64,000 bases of DNA from Synechococcus sp. WH 7805 (GCF_000153285.1 NZ_CH724168.1:2519455-2583454), one strand, 5' to 3'. Positions 10,642 to 19,992 are shown, counted from the stretch's first letter. A program made the numbers and translations. The notes: generated by a model not told the origin, from the letters alone.

Positions 10642-11451
10642 GTGAGCGCCATCCTGATGCACCGACGAACGAATCGCCAGAGCCACGTTCTTGTTTTCGC
10701 TGGCACCGGCGAGGGCCCTGCGCTGGTCGCGGCCCTCGGTCATGCCGGTCGGGGCGTCAGCGTCAGCGTCGTCACGGAATCGGCGGCTGAGGCGTATCGA
10801 TTGGCAGACATCAGAGATCTGCATGTGGGTTCGTTTCGCTCAGCTGAGGATCTCGGCTCCCATTGTTTGACCCACGCTGTTGATGCGGTGGTGGATGCCA
10901 CCCATCCCTTCGCGCTCACGATCAGCGCTCAGCTGCATCAGATGTGCATCGCCCATGCTTTACCGCTGGTTCGTTTTGAACGCCCGGGATGGACGGGAGA
11001 CCGGGCGTCCTTGCTCAGCGAGGTGCACGCGCTCGCCCATCAGCCCCTGCAGGGTCGCAGGTTGCTACTGGCTTTGGGCGCTAGGCATCTGGCGGCGGCC
11101 ACGCAGGCCGGCCGGGCTGCCGGTGCGATCGTGAAAGCTCGGGTGTTGCCGACACCTGCCGCGATCAGGCTTGCAGGGGCCGCGGGTCTCTCCGGAGAGG
11201 ATTTGGCGGTCTTGCGACCGCTGAGTGGAATTCGTCCAGGGGCCGTTGAGGCCGCTGTCTGCCGCCGCTGGGCCATCACCGATGTGCTCTGCAGGCAGTC
11301 AGGAGGTGCGGCCGATGCGCTCTGGAGCGCTCTTTCCGAGTCCGTCGGATTTCATCTGTGGAAGTTGAAGCGTCCTTCCCCCCCAGAGACTGTCCCTATC
11401 GTTCAGAGCCCGCAAGAGCTCCTCGCTTGTCTGGATGGTTTGTCGGTTTAG
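10642..11451 (+). CDS. cobK: Precorrin-6A reductase
   Basis: NAD(P)H-dependent reduction of the corrin ring precursor in cobalamin synthesis. The N-terminal nucleotide-binding motif (VLVFAGTGEGPALVAAL) and VVDATHPFALTISAQ near residue 85-100 are typical of CobK/CbiJ. The 269-residue length is normal. The start is GTG at 10642. The end overlaps the convergent PfkB gene by 4 nt. Together with cobO further along, this indicates that the organism makes B12-type cofactor (pseudocobalamin in marine Synechococcus, from general knowledge). Confidence 0.9.
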   Translation: MSAILMHRRTNRQSHVLVFAGTGEGPALVAALGHAGRGVSVSVVTESAAEAYRLADIRDLHVGSFRSAEDLGSHCLTHAVDAVVDATHPFALTISAQLHQMCIAHALPLVRFERPGWTGDRASLLSEVHALAHQPLQGRRLLLALGARHLAAATQAGRAAGAIVKARVLPTPAAIRLAGAAGLSGEDLAVLRPLSGIRPGAVEAAVCRRWAITDVLCRQSGGAADALWSALSESVGFHLWKLKRPSPPETVPIVQSPQELLACLDGLSV

Positions 11452-12461
11452 CTCAGGTGCTGGGCGACTAAGTCCTTGAGTGACACCTGGGAACGCGGCC
11501 CGAGCTGCGTCACGACCTGTCCAGCGCAGATGGAGCCGATCCGTCCGCAGGTCTCCAAGGCAAGTCCCTGGGTGTACCCGTGCAGAAAGCCCCCGGCATA
11601 GAGGTCGCCGGCGCCTGTGGTGTCGATCAGATCTCCCAGTGCATAAGAAGGAATGTCCCAGCGCTGGCTTCCACTGAGCACCACAGACCCCTGCTCGCTG
11701 CGGGTCAGTGCGGCCACACTGCAGCAGCCTTTCACCTGCGCGAGTGCGGAGTCGAAATCATCCGTGCTGTAGAGCGATGTGATTTCACTCTCATTGGCGA
11801 ACAGCACATCCACATGCCCGTTCACCAGTTCAAGGAAGCTGTCGCGGTGCCGGTCGACGCAGAAGCCGTCCGACAGGGAGAGTGCGACCTGGCCGCCCTC
11901 GCCCTTGCAGGCTTCAGCTGCAGCGATGAAGGCTCGCTTCGCTGCAGGACTGTCCCAGAGGTACCCCTCCAGATAAAGCACTTTTGTTTGCTTCACCATC
12001 GATAGATCCAGGTCATCTGGCTCGAGCTGCGTGGATGCACCCAGATACGTGCACATGGTGCGTTCGGCATCCGGGGTGACGTAGATCAGGCAGCGGGCGG
12101 TGGTGGATCCGCTGGTGGCCGCAGGTGTGTCAAAACGTGCACCCACGGCGCGGATGTCGTGGCTGAAGATCGATCCGAGCTGGTCATCCCGCACCCGTCC
12201 GATGAATCCGACTTGGCCGCCGAGTTGGGCGATGCCCACCATCGTGTTGGCCACCGAGCCACCGGAGGTCTCCAATCCTGGACCACTGGATCGGTAGAGC
12301 GCTTCTGCCTGCTGCTCATCAATCAGGGCCATGCCGCCTTTCTGAAGGCCTTGCTGCTCGAGAAATGCGTCATCGGTCTGCACGAGCACATCAACGATGG
12401 CGTTGCCGATCCCCACCACGTCAAACGTGGTGGTGGAGTTGGCGAATCGTGATGTGCTCAT
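11448..12461 (-). CDS. PfkB-family carbohydrate/nucleoside kinase
   Basis: Ribokinase-like kinase of 337 residues. The N-terminal VVGIGNAIVDVLVQ and the C-terminal signature DTTGAGDLYAGGFLHG, with the catalytic Asp, are clear. Overall similarity is to the adenosine/sugar kinase branch, including GGSVANTMVG near residue 65. The substrate cannot be told from the sequence; adenosine, fructose and ribose are all seen in this family. It lies 70 nt downstream of purA on the same strand, so a role in purine salvage is plausible but unproven. Confidence 0.85.
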   Translation of the reverse strand: MSTSRFANSTTTFDVVGIGNAIVDVLVQTDDAFLEQQGLQKGGMALIDEQQAEALYRSSGPGLETSGGSVANTMVGIAQLGGQVGFIGRVRDDQLGSIFSHDIRAVGARFDTPAATSGSTTARCLIYVTPDAERTMCTYLGASTQLEPDDLDLSMVKQTKVLYLEGYLWDSPAAKRAFIAAAEACKGEGGQVALSLSDGFCVDRHRDSFLELVNGHVDVLFANESEITSLYSTDDFDSALAQVKGCCSVAALTRSEQGSVVLSGSQRWDIPSYALGDLIDTTGAGDLYAGGFLHGYTQGLALETCGRIGSICAGQVVTQLGPRSQVSLKDLVAQHLS

Positions 12462-12531
12462 GGGGGCAGAACGCGTGAATTGGGGCAGTCTCGCTGTTCG
12501 TGGCCCCCTCGTTGCCGCACTCCCTGGTTGA

Positions 12532-13845
12532 TCAGGCGCTCAGCAGTGCCCGTTTCGGTCCGTGGATCGGATCCTCCACCACGATGGTCTGATCGCGGCT
12601 GGCACCGAGGGACACGATGGCGATGGGAACCTCCATCAGGTCGGCGAGGAAGCGCAGATAGGCCATTGCTTTCTCAGGCAGATCCTCCAGGCGGCGGCAG
12701 TCTGCGGTGGAACATTGCCAGCCTGGCAGTGTTTCGTAGATCGGCTTGCAGCGGGCGAATGCCTCGGAACAACTCGGGAAGTGGTCGATGCGCTCGCCAT
12801 CGAGTTCGTAAGCCACGCAGACCTGGAGGGCATCGATCTCATCGAGCACATCCAGCTTGGTGACGGCAAGGCAGTCGAGACCGTTGACCTCCACGGCGTA
12901 ACGTCCGATGACGCCATCAAACCAGCCACAGCGGCGACGGCGACCGGTGGTGGTGCCGAATTCACCACCTCGGTCACAGAGGTGATCGTTGAGGCTTCCG
13001 TCGAGTTCAGTCGGGAAGGGACCTTCTCCCACGCGAGTTGTGTAAGCCTTTGCCACGCCGATGACGCGGTCGATCAAAGTGGGGCCAACGCCTGCGCCGA
13101 TGCAGGCACCACCGGACACCGGATTGGACGAGGTCACGTAGGGGTAAGTGCCGTGGTCGAGGTCGAGGAGTGTTCCCTGAGCACCTTCGAAAAGAATGTT
13201 TTTCCTATTGCGGGCAGCTCCGTGGATGGCCCGGGAGCAGTCCACAACATGGGGGGCTAAGCGCTGGCCGTACTCGAGATACTCGGCGATGACTTCCTCG
13301 TCGTTGAGAGGATCCATTCCATAGATGGATTGAAGGAGCTGATTCTTCTCTTGAAGCGGTCCCTCGAGGCGATCTCTCAGCCGTTGTTCATCGAGCAGAT
13401 CAATGACCCGGATTCCACTTCTTTGAGACTTATCGGCGTAGGTCGGACCGATGCCCCTTCCGGTGGTTCCAATTCTGCGGTCGCCCCGCTGCCGTTCCAT
13501 CGCCTGATCGAGAAGACGGTGGTACGGCATCGTGACGTGGGCCGTTGACGCCAGCTGCAGGCCAGAGATGTCAATGCCATTTTTGATGAGCATGTCCAAC
13601 TCGCCGAGCATCACCCGCGGATCCACAACGGTGCCTGATCCGATCAGACAGATCGTGTCTGGGTAGAGAATTCCTGAGGGAATCAGGTGAAGCTTCAGCA
13701 CCTGATCATCAACAACGATGGTATGACCGGCGTTGACGCCTCCCTGATAGCGCACCACCACATCTGCGGAACGACTCAGAAGGTCGGTGATCTTTCCTTT
13801 TCCCTCGTCACCCCACTGAGCACCGATGACGACAACGTTGGCCAA
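12532..13845 (-). CDS. purA: Adenylosuccinate synthetase
   Basis: Condenses IMP with aspartate using GTP, the committed step from IMP to AMP. The GTP-binding loop and catalytic residues are at the very N-terminus ([19 protein letters not shown]). Further signatures are [22 protein letters not shown] near residue 130, and [16 protein letters not shown]. The protein is 437 residues, the usual size. A candidate promoter lies 40-70 nt upstream. Confidence 0.95.
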   Translation of the reverse strand: MANVVVIGAQWGDEGKGKITDLLSRSADVVVRYQGGVNAGHTIVVDDQVLKLHLIPSGILYPDTICLIGSGTVVDPRVMLGELDMLIKNGIDISGLQLASTAHVTMPYHRLLDQAMERQRGDRRIGTTGRGIGPTYADKSQRSGIRVIDLLDEQRLRDRLEGPLQEKNQLLQSIYGMDPLNDEEVIAEYLEYGQRLAPHVVDCSRAIHGAARNRKNILFEGAQGTLLDLDHGTYPYVTSSNPVSGGACIGAGVGPTLIDRVIGVAKAYTTRVGEGPFPTELDGSLNDHLCDRGGEFGTTTGRRRRCGWFDGVIGRYAVEVNGLDCLAVTKLDVLDEIDALQVCVAYELDGERIDHFPSCSEAFARCKPIYETLPGWQCSTADCRRLEDLPEKAMAYLRFLADLMEVPIAIVSLGASRDQTIVVEDPIHGPKRALLSA

Positions 13846-13885
13846 AGACTCGGCGGCCCGAAGCCGCGGTTCTGCACAATCCGTG

Positions 13886-13915
13886 ATTATCTCAGACTTG
13901 CGTGCCTAAGGTCAA
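13886..13915 (-). promoter_or_regulatory. Candidate sigma-70 promoter of purA
   Basis: Reading leftward, TTGACC (13915-13910) and GATAAT (13891-13886) are separated by 18 bp. That would place transcription initiation near 13879, about 35 nt before the purA ATG. The match to the consensus is good, but nothing more than sequence supports it. Confidence 0.45.
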
Positions 13916-13957
13916 AGATGCTTAGAACTATGTGACAGCGACAAGGTGGTCGTTGTG

Positions 13958-14383
13958 TCAGGTTCCGCGAAGAGCCGCCTTTTCCGCCTTGCTGAGCTCT
14001 TTCTCAACGCGAGTTTTGAGAGCATCCGGCACTGGACGATTGGTGTACGTGTTGTAGTGACCCTGCAGAGAATTGAGCGCCGTCTGCATGGTTGTGAATG
14101 AGCTCAATCCGTTCACCTGAGGCCGTGGACGGTACCGGGACATGTAGTCATTGATGAGATCGTGGGCTTCATGCTCGGAGTCCTGCAGACCCTCCGAGTC
14201 GGAAGGCAGGGCAAGTGTGTTCTGAAGCATGTGGACCACAGCCACGGTGTCTTCGACGTAATCCCCGGAAAGCAGCGAGGTTGTGCTGTCACCACAGGCG
14301 GTGAGCAGAAGAGTGAGTCCTAGGCAGAGCGACAGGGTGAGGCTTGTCAGCTGTCGGCCTAGACGGGTCAGCGCGGCGTGCAT
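13958..14383 (-). CDS. psb27: Photosystem II assembly lipoprotein Psb27
   Basis: Thylakoid-lumen lipoprotein that binds CP43-containing PSII intermediates and delays attachment of the oxygen-evolving complex during assembly and repair. From the ATG at 14383 the protein is 141 residues. It has a hydrophobic signal with lipobox LLTAC (Cys 30) and a four-helix-type domain (VEDTVAVVHMLQNTL, HEAHDLINDYMSRYRP, VNGLSSFTTMQTALNSLQGHY, and a Lys-rich last helix). The frame continues upstream to 14500, but that part overlaps proS. It lies 32 nt downstream of proS. Confidence 0.9.
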   Translation of the reverse strand: MHAALTRLGRQLTSLTLSLCLGLTLLLTACGDSTTSLLSGDYVEDTVAVVHMLQNTLALPSDSEGLQDSEHEAHDLINDYMSRYRPRPQVNGLSSFTTMQTALNSLQGHYNTYTNRPVPDALKTRVEKELSKAEKAALRGT

Positions 14384-14415
14384 GGCGTGGAGGATTTGCG
14401 GAACTTTAATGGGGG

Positions 14416-16212
14416 TCAGATCTCTGGTCGCAGGGTGTTGAGGATGGACTCCTTCACCTGTCGATAGGCCTTTTGATGGTCCATCGTTGTGGATTTGCAT
14501 GCCGATCTCTCCACCACCTCAACCTCCCCATCTCCAGCATCCCTTCCCACCACAATTCTCCAGGGGATGCCAATGAGGTCCGCATCCTTGAATTTCACGC
14601 CTGCCCTTTCATCGCGATCATCCAGCAAGGCATCGATGCCGGCGTCTAAAAACGACTGATAAAGCCCTTCTCCCAGGGCGACCTGGTTGGAATCCTTCAT
14701 CTTGGCGATGACCACGATCACCTGGAACGGGGCGATACCCACAGGCCAGCAGATACCGGCATCGTCGTGGTGCTGTTCCACAGCAGCCTGGGCAAGCCTG
14801 GAGATGCCGATGCCGTAGCAGCCCATCAGCAGTGCTTCCTGCTGTCCCGCACTGTTGGTGAATCGAGCATCGAGTGCTTCCGAATATTTTCGTCCGAGCT
14901 GGAAGATATGACCCACTTCAATTCCTCGGCATGCGGAAAGGGTCTGGGAAGGATCGTGCACACACTGTTCGCCAGGGTGGGCTGTCCTCAGGTCAGCTCT
15001 GATCTGCGTCGGTATCGCGTCCCATGTGCGGCCCCAAACGTGTTGATCTCTGCTGTTGGCTCCACAGACGAATCGCGACAAATCGAGTGCCGTTGCATCG
15101 GCCAGTCGCAGGAAATGGGTCTGCCAGGTGCGGCTTCCTCGTAGTGCGGTGTCGCTGAGATCGGGGCCAATGGATCCAAAAGGAAGCTCTGATAGCCCCT
15201 GCTGGCGAAGCTGCTGTTCGGAGATGGGACTGATTTCAAGAACCGTGGCATCAAGCGATCGACTCACCGCATTCGCCAGCTTCACATCATTGAGAACCTG
15301 ATCGCCCCGCAGGCTGACCAGAATCGGCTGCTCCCTTCCGTCGTCGAGGCGGGCGAGCAGTACGAGCACTTTCACGGTCTGGGTGGGCTCCAAACCATTG
15401 GCTGCACACAGCTGTTCGATTGAGGTTTGATCAGGTGTGTCGATCATTCGCTCTGAACCGGCCTCGAGCGTTTGGGCTATGGGGGGCAACGACGTTGCTT
15501 TCTCCTGATTCGCCGCGTACAGGCCATCGCTGCTGGTGAGAATCAGATCCTCGCCAGCTTCGGCAGTCACCATGTATTCCTGCGAGGCTGCACCGCCGAT
15601 CGCGCCGCTGTCGGCGTCTACGGCGACAGCCTCAAGGCCACACCTCTTGAAAATTCGCGCATAGGCCGCAGCCATCGCCTGATAGGTGCCTTCGAGGTCG
15701 TCCTGGTTGGCGTGGAAGGAGTAGGCATCTTTCATGATGAATTCTCTCCCGCGCATTAAGCCGAAGCGAGGACGGATCTCATCTCTGAATTTGGTTTGGA
15801 TCTGATAGAGCGTGACCGGCAGTTGTCGATAGGAGCGCAGCAGGTCTCCGGCCAGTTCGGTGATCACTTCTTCATGGGTGGGACCGAGACCGAGCTGGCG
15901 GTTTTGGCGATCCTCAAGGTGAAACATGATCCCTTCACCTGCTGTGTAACCCTGCCAGCGGCCGCTCCTCTCCCAGAGGTCTGCGGGTTGTAGCTGGGGT
16001 AGCAGGGTCTCGAGCGCTCCAAGGCTATCCAGCTCATCGCGAACAATCGCGTTGATCTTGCGAAGAACCCTCCACATCATCGGCAGGTAGGCATAGATGC
16101 CAGCGCCAATCCGTCGGATATACCCACCGCGAACCAGCAGTTGATGTGAGGGGATTTCTGCGTCAGCAGGGACGTCCCTCAGCGTCACCAGCATCAGGCG
16201 GGAGACGCGCAT
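14416..16212 (-). CDS. proS: Prolyl-tRNA synthetase (bacterial type with editing domain)
   Basis: Charges tRNA-Pro. Class II motif 2 region (YQIQTKFRDEIRPRFGLMRGREFIMKDAY split over residues 130-160) and motif 3 (LLMGCYGIGISRLAQA near residue 440) are visible. The YbaK-like editing insertion lies between them, and the C-terminal anticodon-binding domain follows (VIVVIAKMKDSNQVAL onward). The start is taken as the ATG at 16212 (MRVSRLMLVTLRDVPADAEI), giving 598 residues; an upstream TTG-type extension to 16230 is less likely. psb27 follows on the same strand. Confidence 0.95.
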   Translation of the reverse strand: MRVSRLMLVTLRDVPADAEIPSHQLLVRGGYIRRIGAGIYAYLPMMWRVLRKINAIVRDELDSLGALETLLPQLQPADLWERSGRWQGYTAGEGIMFHLEDRQNRQLGLGPTHEEVITELAGDLLRSYRQLPVTLYQIQTKFRDEIRPRFGLMRGREFIMKDAYSFHANQDDLEGTYQAMAAAYARIFKRCGLEAVAVDADSGAIGGAASQEYMVTAEAGEDLILTSSDGLYAANQEKATSLPPIAQTLEAGSERMIDTPDQTSIEQLCAANGLEPTQTVKVLVLLARLDDGREQPILVSLRGDQVLNDVKLANAVSRSLDATVLEISPISEQQLRQQGLSELPFGSIGPDLSDTALRGSRTWQTHFLRLADATALDLSRFVCGANSRDQHVWGRTWDAIPTQIRADLRTAHPGEQCVHDPSQTLSACRGIEVGHIFQLGRKYSEALDARFTNSAGQQEALLMGCYGIGISRLAQAAVEQHHDDAGICWPVGIAPFQVIVVIAKMKDSNQVALGEGLYQSFLDAGIDALLDDRDERAGVKFKDADLIGIPWRIVVGRDAGDGEVEVVERSACKSTTMDHQKAYRQVKESILNTLRPEI

Positions 16213-16358
16213 GACATCCAAACAAAACAACCTCCGAAAGTTATCACCGCTGATAAAAAGGTCGATCTGAGAAGTGTCCTTTTGGCTGTGATCGTTGCTG
16301 GCATCACGAGTCTCAGCTGCTATGGTCTGCGGAATCCAAGCCGTCCCAGTGCTGTCTC

Positions 16359-16823
16359 ATGTTTCCTCGCCCGCTTGATGGTTCGGTGTCTTCCGCGGCC
16401 GATTCAGTGGGGCTAAGTGAAGAAATTGGCTCTGTACTTTCACAGTCTGATTCTTTAGTGGGGATCGATGATGTGCAAAAGTCTCTGAATCGTTCGCGGG
16501 CTTCTGTTTACCGTTATACAAATACAGATCCTCGCAATCTCAATCCTCCTTTTAATCCTAGAAAGCTAAATCCTGAGTATCGGAGCGATCAGAAAGATCC
16601 TTTGTTGTTTCACCCCAACGAAGTGGCCCGTTTCGCTAAGGACGTGCTCAGGATTAAGGAGGTCACCGTTGAGGTTTTAAATTCACCGTCAACGGCGACC
16701 CAGCAGGTTCTCGCTGCAATTCTCGAGGAATTGCGTCTCATTAGGACTCAGTTGGACGGTATTCCTGCGGCTCCATCGGATTTGGCGTCTCGTCGTGACC
16801 GCCAGGAGCGGCCCGCTGCATAG
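16359..16823 (+). CDS. Predicted DNA-binding (HTH/AlpA-like) protein, function unknown
   Basis: A 154-residue protein. Residues about 33-110 read like an excisionase/AlpA-type winged helix: a recognition-type segment (VGIDDVQKSLNRSRASVYRY), a Pro/Asn/Arg-rich wing (NPPFNPRKLNPEYR), then FHPNEVARFAKDVL. A C-terminal helix (TQQVLAAILEELRLIRTQL) could dimerise. The gene is distinctly AT-richer than its neighbours and uses more A/T-ending codons, which could mean late acquisition or a selected difference. It stands alone between proS (divergent) and ppa. The DNA-binding assignment is an inference from the pattern. Confidence 0.6.
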   Translation: MFPRPLDGSVSSAADSVGLSEEIGSVLSQSDSLVGIDDVQKSLNRSRASVYRYTNTDPRNLNPPFNPRKLNPEYRSDQKDPLLFHPNEVARFAKDVLRIKEVTVEVLNSPSTATQQVLAAILEELRLIRTQLDGIPAAPSDLASRRDRQERPAA

Positions 16824-16849
16824 AGAGCCGAAAAGTGCCAGAATGGCAG

Positions 16850-16873
16850 TGGCAAGACATTAAAAACTTGCCA
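16850..16873 (+). other. Perfect inverted repeat downstream of the HTH gene
   Basis: TGGCAAG and CTTGCCA are perfect 7-bp arms around a 10-nt A-rich loop, 27 nt after the HTH gene stop. No T-run follows, so it is a poor rho-independent terminator. It could be an operator (for instance for the neighbouring HTH protein) or an RNA hairpin. Confidence 0.4.
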
Positions 16874-16944
16874 TTCCCGGTCGAGAGTTCAGTTTCTCGA
16901 TTCAGTCCGCGAGCTGAACCCGGGATGCCCCTGTTTTCCCCTTA

Positions 16945-17196
16945 ATGGACCCTGAGCCTGTCTTCGAGACCGCACCAGTATCTGCTCCGCTGGTCTCCCT
17001 CCCTTTGCTTGTTCTTCTGGGGTTCACGCTTGCCGTAACAGGGCTCAGCATTCCGATGGTCGCGGTTCTGAGTGACCGACCATCATCAAAGTCCTCCTCT
17101 GTCACGAAGAGCAATGGACCTAAGGGCTCTTACCCCATCTCCCTCTCCAGGACTGGTCAATCTCCTCGTGGAGATTCCAGCGGGAAGTCGCAATAA
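16945..17196 (+). CDS. Possible small single-pass membrane protein overlapping ppa
   Basis: An 83-codon frame. Residues about 14-43 form a good hydrophobic segment ([20 protein letters not shown]), and the tail is Ser/Lys-rich and polar. It overlaps the start of ppa by 83 nt in another frame. The N-terminal half looks like true protein and the tail less so. The overlap is longer than usual for real gene pairs, so a shorter true product, or no gene at all, remains possible. Confidence 0.4.
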   Translation: MDPEPVFETAPVSAPLVSLPLLVLLGFTLAVTGLSIPMVAVLSDRPSSKSSSVTKSNGPKGSYPISLSRTGQSPRGDSSGKSQ

Positions 17197-17626
17197 ATAC
17201 GAGTATTACGAAGCTTGCGGAGTGATGGCTCTCGATCGAGTTCTCCACTCTTCAGTGCGTTACCCCTTCGATTACGGATTTATTCCCAACACCCTTGCAG
17301 CCGATGGATCTCCCCTCGATGCCATGGTGATCATGGAAGAGCCAACGTTCGCAGGCTGCCTGATCCAAGCCAGGCCCATCGGGGTCCTCGATATGCACGA
17401 CATGGGGCATTACGACGGGAAAATCCTCTGTGTGCCTGTGGCGGACCCCCGGCAACGAAAAATCCACAGTATTCATCAGATCGCTCCCAGCCAGCTCGAG
17501 GATGTTGCGGAGTTTTTTCGTACCTACAAAAATATGGAAGGGCGGGTGACTGAAATCGGTGGTTGGAGGGATTCGGAGGCTGTGGCCCCCTTGCTTCAGG
17601 CTTGCATCGAGGCCGCAGAGCGCTGA
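17114..17626 (+). CDS. ppa: Inorganic pyrophosphatase (family I), altered metal motif
   Basis: Hydrolyses pyrophosphate to drive biosynthesis. Clear family I features are [13 protein letters not shown] near residue 20, [12 protein letters not shown] near 55, [17 protein letters not shown] near 90 and [10 protein letters not shown] near 135. The signature that is usually DGDPLD reads DGSPLD, so one of the metal-binding aspartates (position of E. coli D67) is serine. The other metal residues are present. The ATG at 17114 ([10 protein letters not shown]) gives 170 residues, the normal length; an upstream in-frame start at 17072 is less likely. Confidence 0.9.
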   Translation: MDLRALTPSPSPGLVNLLVEIPAGSRNKYEYYEACGVMALDRVLHSSVRYPFDYGFIPNTLAADGSPLDAMVIMEEPTFAGCLIQARPIGVLDMHDMGHYDGKILCVPVADPRQRKIHSIHQIAPSQLEDVAEFFRTYKNMEGRVTEIGGWRDSEAVAPLLQACIEAAER

Positions 17627-17719
17627 GTCGAAGGTGACGTTCGACCAAAAATTGTCTGTTGGCTCCCGCCAAGTCCCCTGCTGCTTGTAAGTTGGTTCGC
17701 GCCAAGCCTGTGAACGACC

Positions 17720-18079
17720 GTGCCCACCATCCGTTTTGAGCAGGAAGGCCAGCAGGTCGGTTGTATCGAAGGTGCCAATCTGCGCAAAGCGGCTCTTGCT
17801 TCAGGCATTAATCCCTACAAAGGCCTGAATAACCTCAATAACTGCGGAGGCGTTGGCCAATGCGGCACCTGCGTCGTGGAGGTTCTGGAGGGTTCCCAGA
17901 ATCTTTCCCCCCGCAGCGATGTTGAAGAGGTCTATCTCTCTGATCGACCAGCCAACTATCGCCTCAGCTGTCGCACGAGTGTGAACGGAGACGTCACGAT
18001 CCGTACCCGTCCTGACGATGGTGTCGGCAAAGGTTCCAACAGCCTTCTCGGTGCTGTGAAGAGCCTTCTAGGCCGTTGA
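17720..18079 (+). CDS. 2Fe-2S ferredoxin
   Basis: Small plant/adrenodoxin-type ferredoxin fold of 119 residues, with ligand cysteines in NNCGGVGQCGTC near residues 41-51 and a fourth cysteine in YRLSCRTSVNGD near 88. The spacing differs from photosynthetic PetF (CxxxxCxxC) in the first cysteine, so this is a specialised ferredoxin with unknown partner rather than the main electron carrier. It starts with GTG at 17720. It is followed 7 nt later by the ArsC/Spx-like gene, probably in one transcript. Confidence 0.8.
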   Translation: MPTIRFEQEGQQVGCIEGANLRKAALASGINPYKGLNNLNNCGGVGQCGTCVVEVLEGSQNLSPRSDVEEVYLSDRPANYRLSCRTSVNGDVTIRTRPDDGVGKGSNSLLGAVKSLLGR

Positions 18080-18086
18080 TCGGTCC

Positions 18087-18446
18087 ATGGCGGATTTGAA
18101 GGTTTACAGCTACTCCCGTTGTGCAACGTGCCGCAAAGCTCTGGCATGGCTTGAGTCCCACGACATCAGTGCCGAGGTCATTGACATCACCGTCAGGCCC
18201 CCTGACCGGCAGACCCTTACGGATGCTCTTCAGCAGTTCGGGCAAGTGAAGCCTTTGTTCAACACGAGTGGTCAGAGCTACAGGGCTTTGGGTGCTGCTG
18301 TTGTTAAGGCCATGACAGACGACGAAGCCATCGACGCACTGGCTGCTGATGGAAAGTTGATCAAGCGACCCTTCGTTTGTTGCGCTGATGACTCCTTCCT
18401 GGTTGGCTTCAAGCCTGAGGCTTGGGCGGAAGCCTTTCTGAACTGA
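18087..18446 (+). CDS. ArsC/Spx-family thioredoxin-fold protein
   Basis: A 119-residue thioredoxin-fold protein with an N-terminal redox pair CATC in YSRCATCRKALAWL (Cys 13 and 16 region) and the downstream RPPDRQTL and KLIKRPFV elements of the ArsC/YffB/Spx group. The group includes arsenate reductases and transcription regulators. The context here (a ferredoxin gene 7 nt upstream, no ars genes) does not suggest arsenate resistance. Its last 38 nt overlap the 3' end of the convergent membrane protein gene. Confidence 0.8.
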   Translation: MADLKVYSYSRCATCRKALAWLESHDISAEVIDITVRPPDRQTLTDALQQFGQVKPLFNTSGQSYRALGAAVVKAMTDDEAIDALAADGKLIKRPFVCCADDSFLVGFKPEAWAEAFLN

Positions 18447-19914
18447 AGTTCAAGCCATCCAGCTCCGTAATCAGCTCATCAACATCTTTCTGAAGGCGGA
18501 GCTGACTCATGCTCGACCTCTTGAGATCTTCAAGAAAGACAGCGATGAGCTCCTGGCTGCGTTCGAGCACAGCCCCTGTCTCCAGCTTGTGAGCCAGTTC
18601 TTCCCAGAATCGATCCGCTGTCTCTACCCCAAGACTTTCAAGGACTGGATCCTTCTGGCCGAGCCGATCTCCGGCATTGCGCGACAGATTCAAAAGCGAG
18701 TCGACCAGACCGGCAGACAACGTCTGGCTCAGCTTCTGTTCAGCATTGTCGACTCCTGGGAGTGTTCTCAGGGCTCCTGGAATCGCTGTTTCCTCCAGAT
18801 TGCGCCGCAAGATATGGCCGATCAGGGCAACCAGTTGAGGGCGAAGGGCAGGACCGACCTGAATGAGAATGAGCGGGAGCCAGAGCCTGAGGAGTTCGGC
18901 AAGCTCTGGTTCCCCCTCGTCGATCACACTCTGATGGGTGCACAGTCGACGGATCTTCTCAGGTAGGCGGGGAGATTTCACCACATCCTGAGCGGTGTCA
19001 AGGATCCGCAAGGTGATCACTTCGAACAGTTCCAGAGCGAGAACAGCCACAACGCCGCGGCTGATCACAGCCCGCAGCGGCTCCAGTTGAAGCAATCGGG
19101 CACTGGACAGGCGCTCGGTGACTGGAATGATGCGTAGCAACCTCCAGAAAGGAATCAAAAGCGGTAAATCAATCCAGCGGCGCAGCAGTGCGTCACGCCA
19201 CGTGATGACGGGGTAACGCCGCTTCAGGCGAAAGCTGCGGATGAGGATGTCAAGTAGGAACAGGATCTGGAAGGGGGTATCGATCTGCCAGGATCGATCG
19301 ATCGCCTGTCCGTTCTCATCGGTTCCGCGCCAGTAATTCGAACCGGCCAAGGGGAGGATGCTCTTGTTCCAGAAGCGCCTTTCCTCCTCCCAGTTCTGTT
19401 CTGAGAGGTGGTCCTCTCCTAGGAGATGGGCAGCAGCCTGTTTTGCCGAATCCATGCCTGCTCTGGAACGGAGGCGGCTTTTGAGCTTCTCGAGTGTGCC
19501 CGCCTTCCCCGAACTCACGAAGGGATTTTCGTCGATCAGTTGGCTGTTGCGAACCACCATCTCGAGGCGGAGCTGCTGAACTTCTGGGTTGTCGATTCCT
19601 TTCGTTGCCGCGGCTGTTTCCAGGCGTCGGAAATGGTTGATGTATCCCTGCGTGTCCCGATGGGGTTCGATTCCCTTGACCCTGTCGTACGCCGGCGTGA
19701 TGTCTGGCAGCCATGGGAGGGGAATCGCCAGGTTGATCGAGGGCAGCGGAAACAGGGTTCGCTGGAGCCAGAAATTCCGGAGTGGAACGTAGGTCACATC
19801 AAAGATGACCCAGGCCAGATTGATCGCAGCGATGGTTGCGACAACCCTGTCCCAGCCCAGCCAGAAGCGCTTGGCCGCGCTGGGCCGCACGCCTTGCCAG
19901 CGGGGTCTGACCAT
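18409..19914 (-). CDS. Large membrane-associated protein of unknown function
   Basis: Protein of 501 residues. It has an N-terminal hydrophobic helix (VVATIAAINLAWVIFDVTYV), a charged extracytoplasmic or cytosolic stretch, a second hydrophobic zone near residues 215-260 (FQILFLLDILIRSF, then LLRRWIDLPLLIPFWRLLRI) and a long helical C-terminal part ending in a coiled coil. The middle zone superficially resembles the membrane-linker region of ion channels, but no pore or voltage-sensor motif is visible. I recall similar hypothetical proteins across cyanobacteria. It overlaps the convergent ArsC-like gene at its 3' end. Confidence 0.7.
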   Translation of the reverse strand: MVRPRWQGVRPSAAKRFWLGWDRVVATIAAINLAWVIFDVTYVPLRNFWLQRTLFPLPSINLAIPLPWLPDITPAYDRVKGIEPHRDTQGYINHFRRLETAAATKGIDNPEVQQLRLEMVVRNSQLIDENPFVSSGKAGTLEKLKSRLRSRAGMDSAKQAAAHLLGEDHLSEQNWEEERRFWNKSILPLAGSNYWRGTDENGQAIDRSWQIDTPFQILFLLDILIRSFRLKRRYPVITWRDALLRRWIDLPLLIPFWRLLRIIPVTERLSSARLLQLEPLRAVISRGVVAVLALELFEVITLRILDTAQDVVKSPRLPEKIRRLCTHQSVIDEGEPELAELLRLWLPLILIQVGPALRPQLVALIGHILRRNLEETAIPGALRTLPGVDNAEQKLSQTLSAGLVDSLLNLSRNAGDRLGQKDPVLESLGVETADRFWEELAHKLETGAVLERSQELIAVFLEDLKRSSMSQLRLQKDVDELITELDGLNFSSERLPPKPQA

Positions 19915-19992
19915 GGCTCCTCCTTCATGAAATGAGGCTAGGAGCTCATCGTTCCACGCCTATCTTGTGTTGCTTAAGGCCATAGGTTTCCG

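Noticed and set aside
16850-16873. Rho-independent terminator after the HTH gene
   Set aside because: The stem is perfect, but no T-rich run follows in either direction, so it is described as an inverted repeat only.
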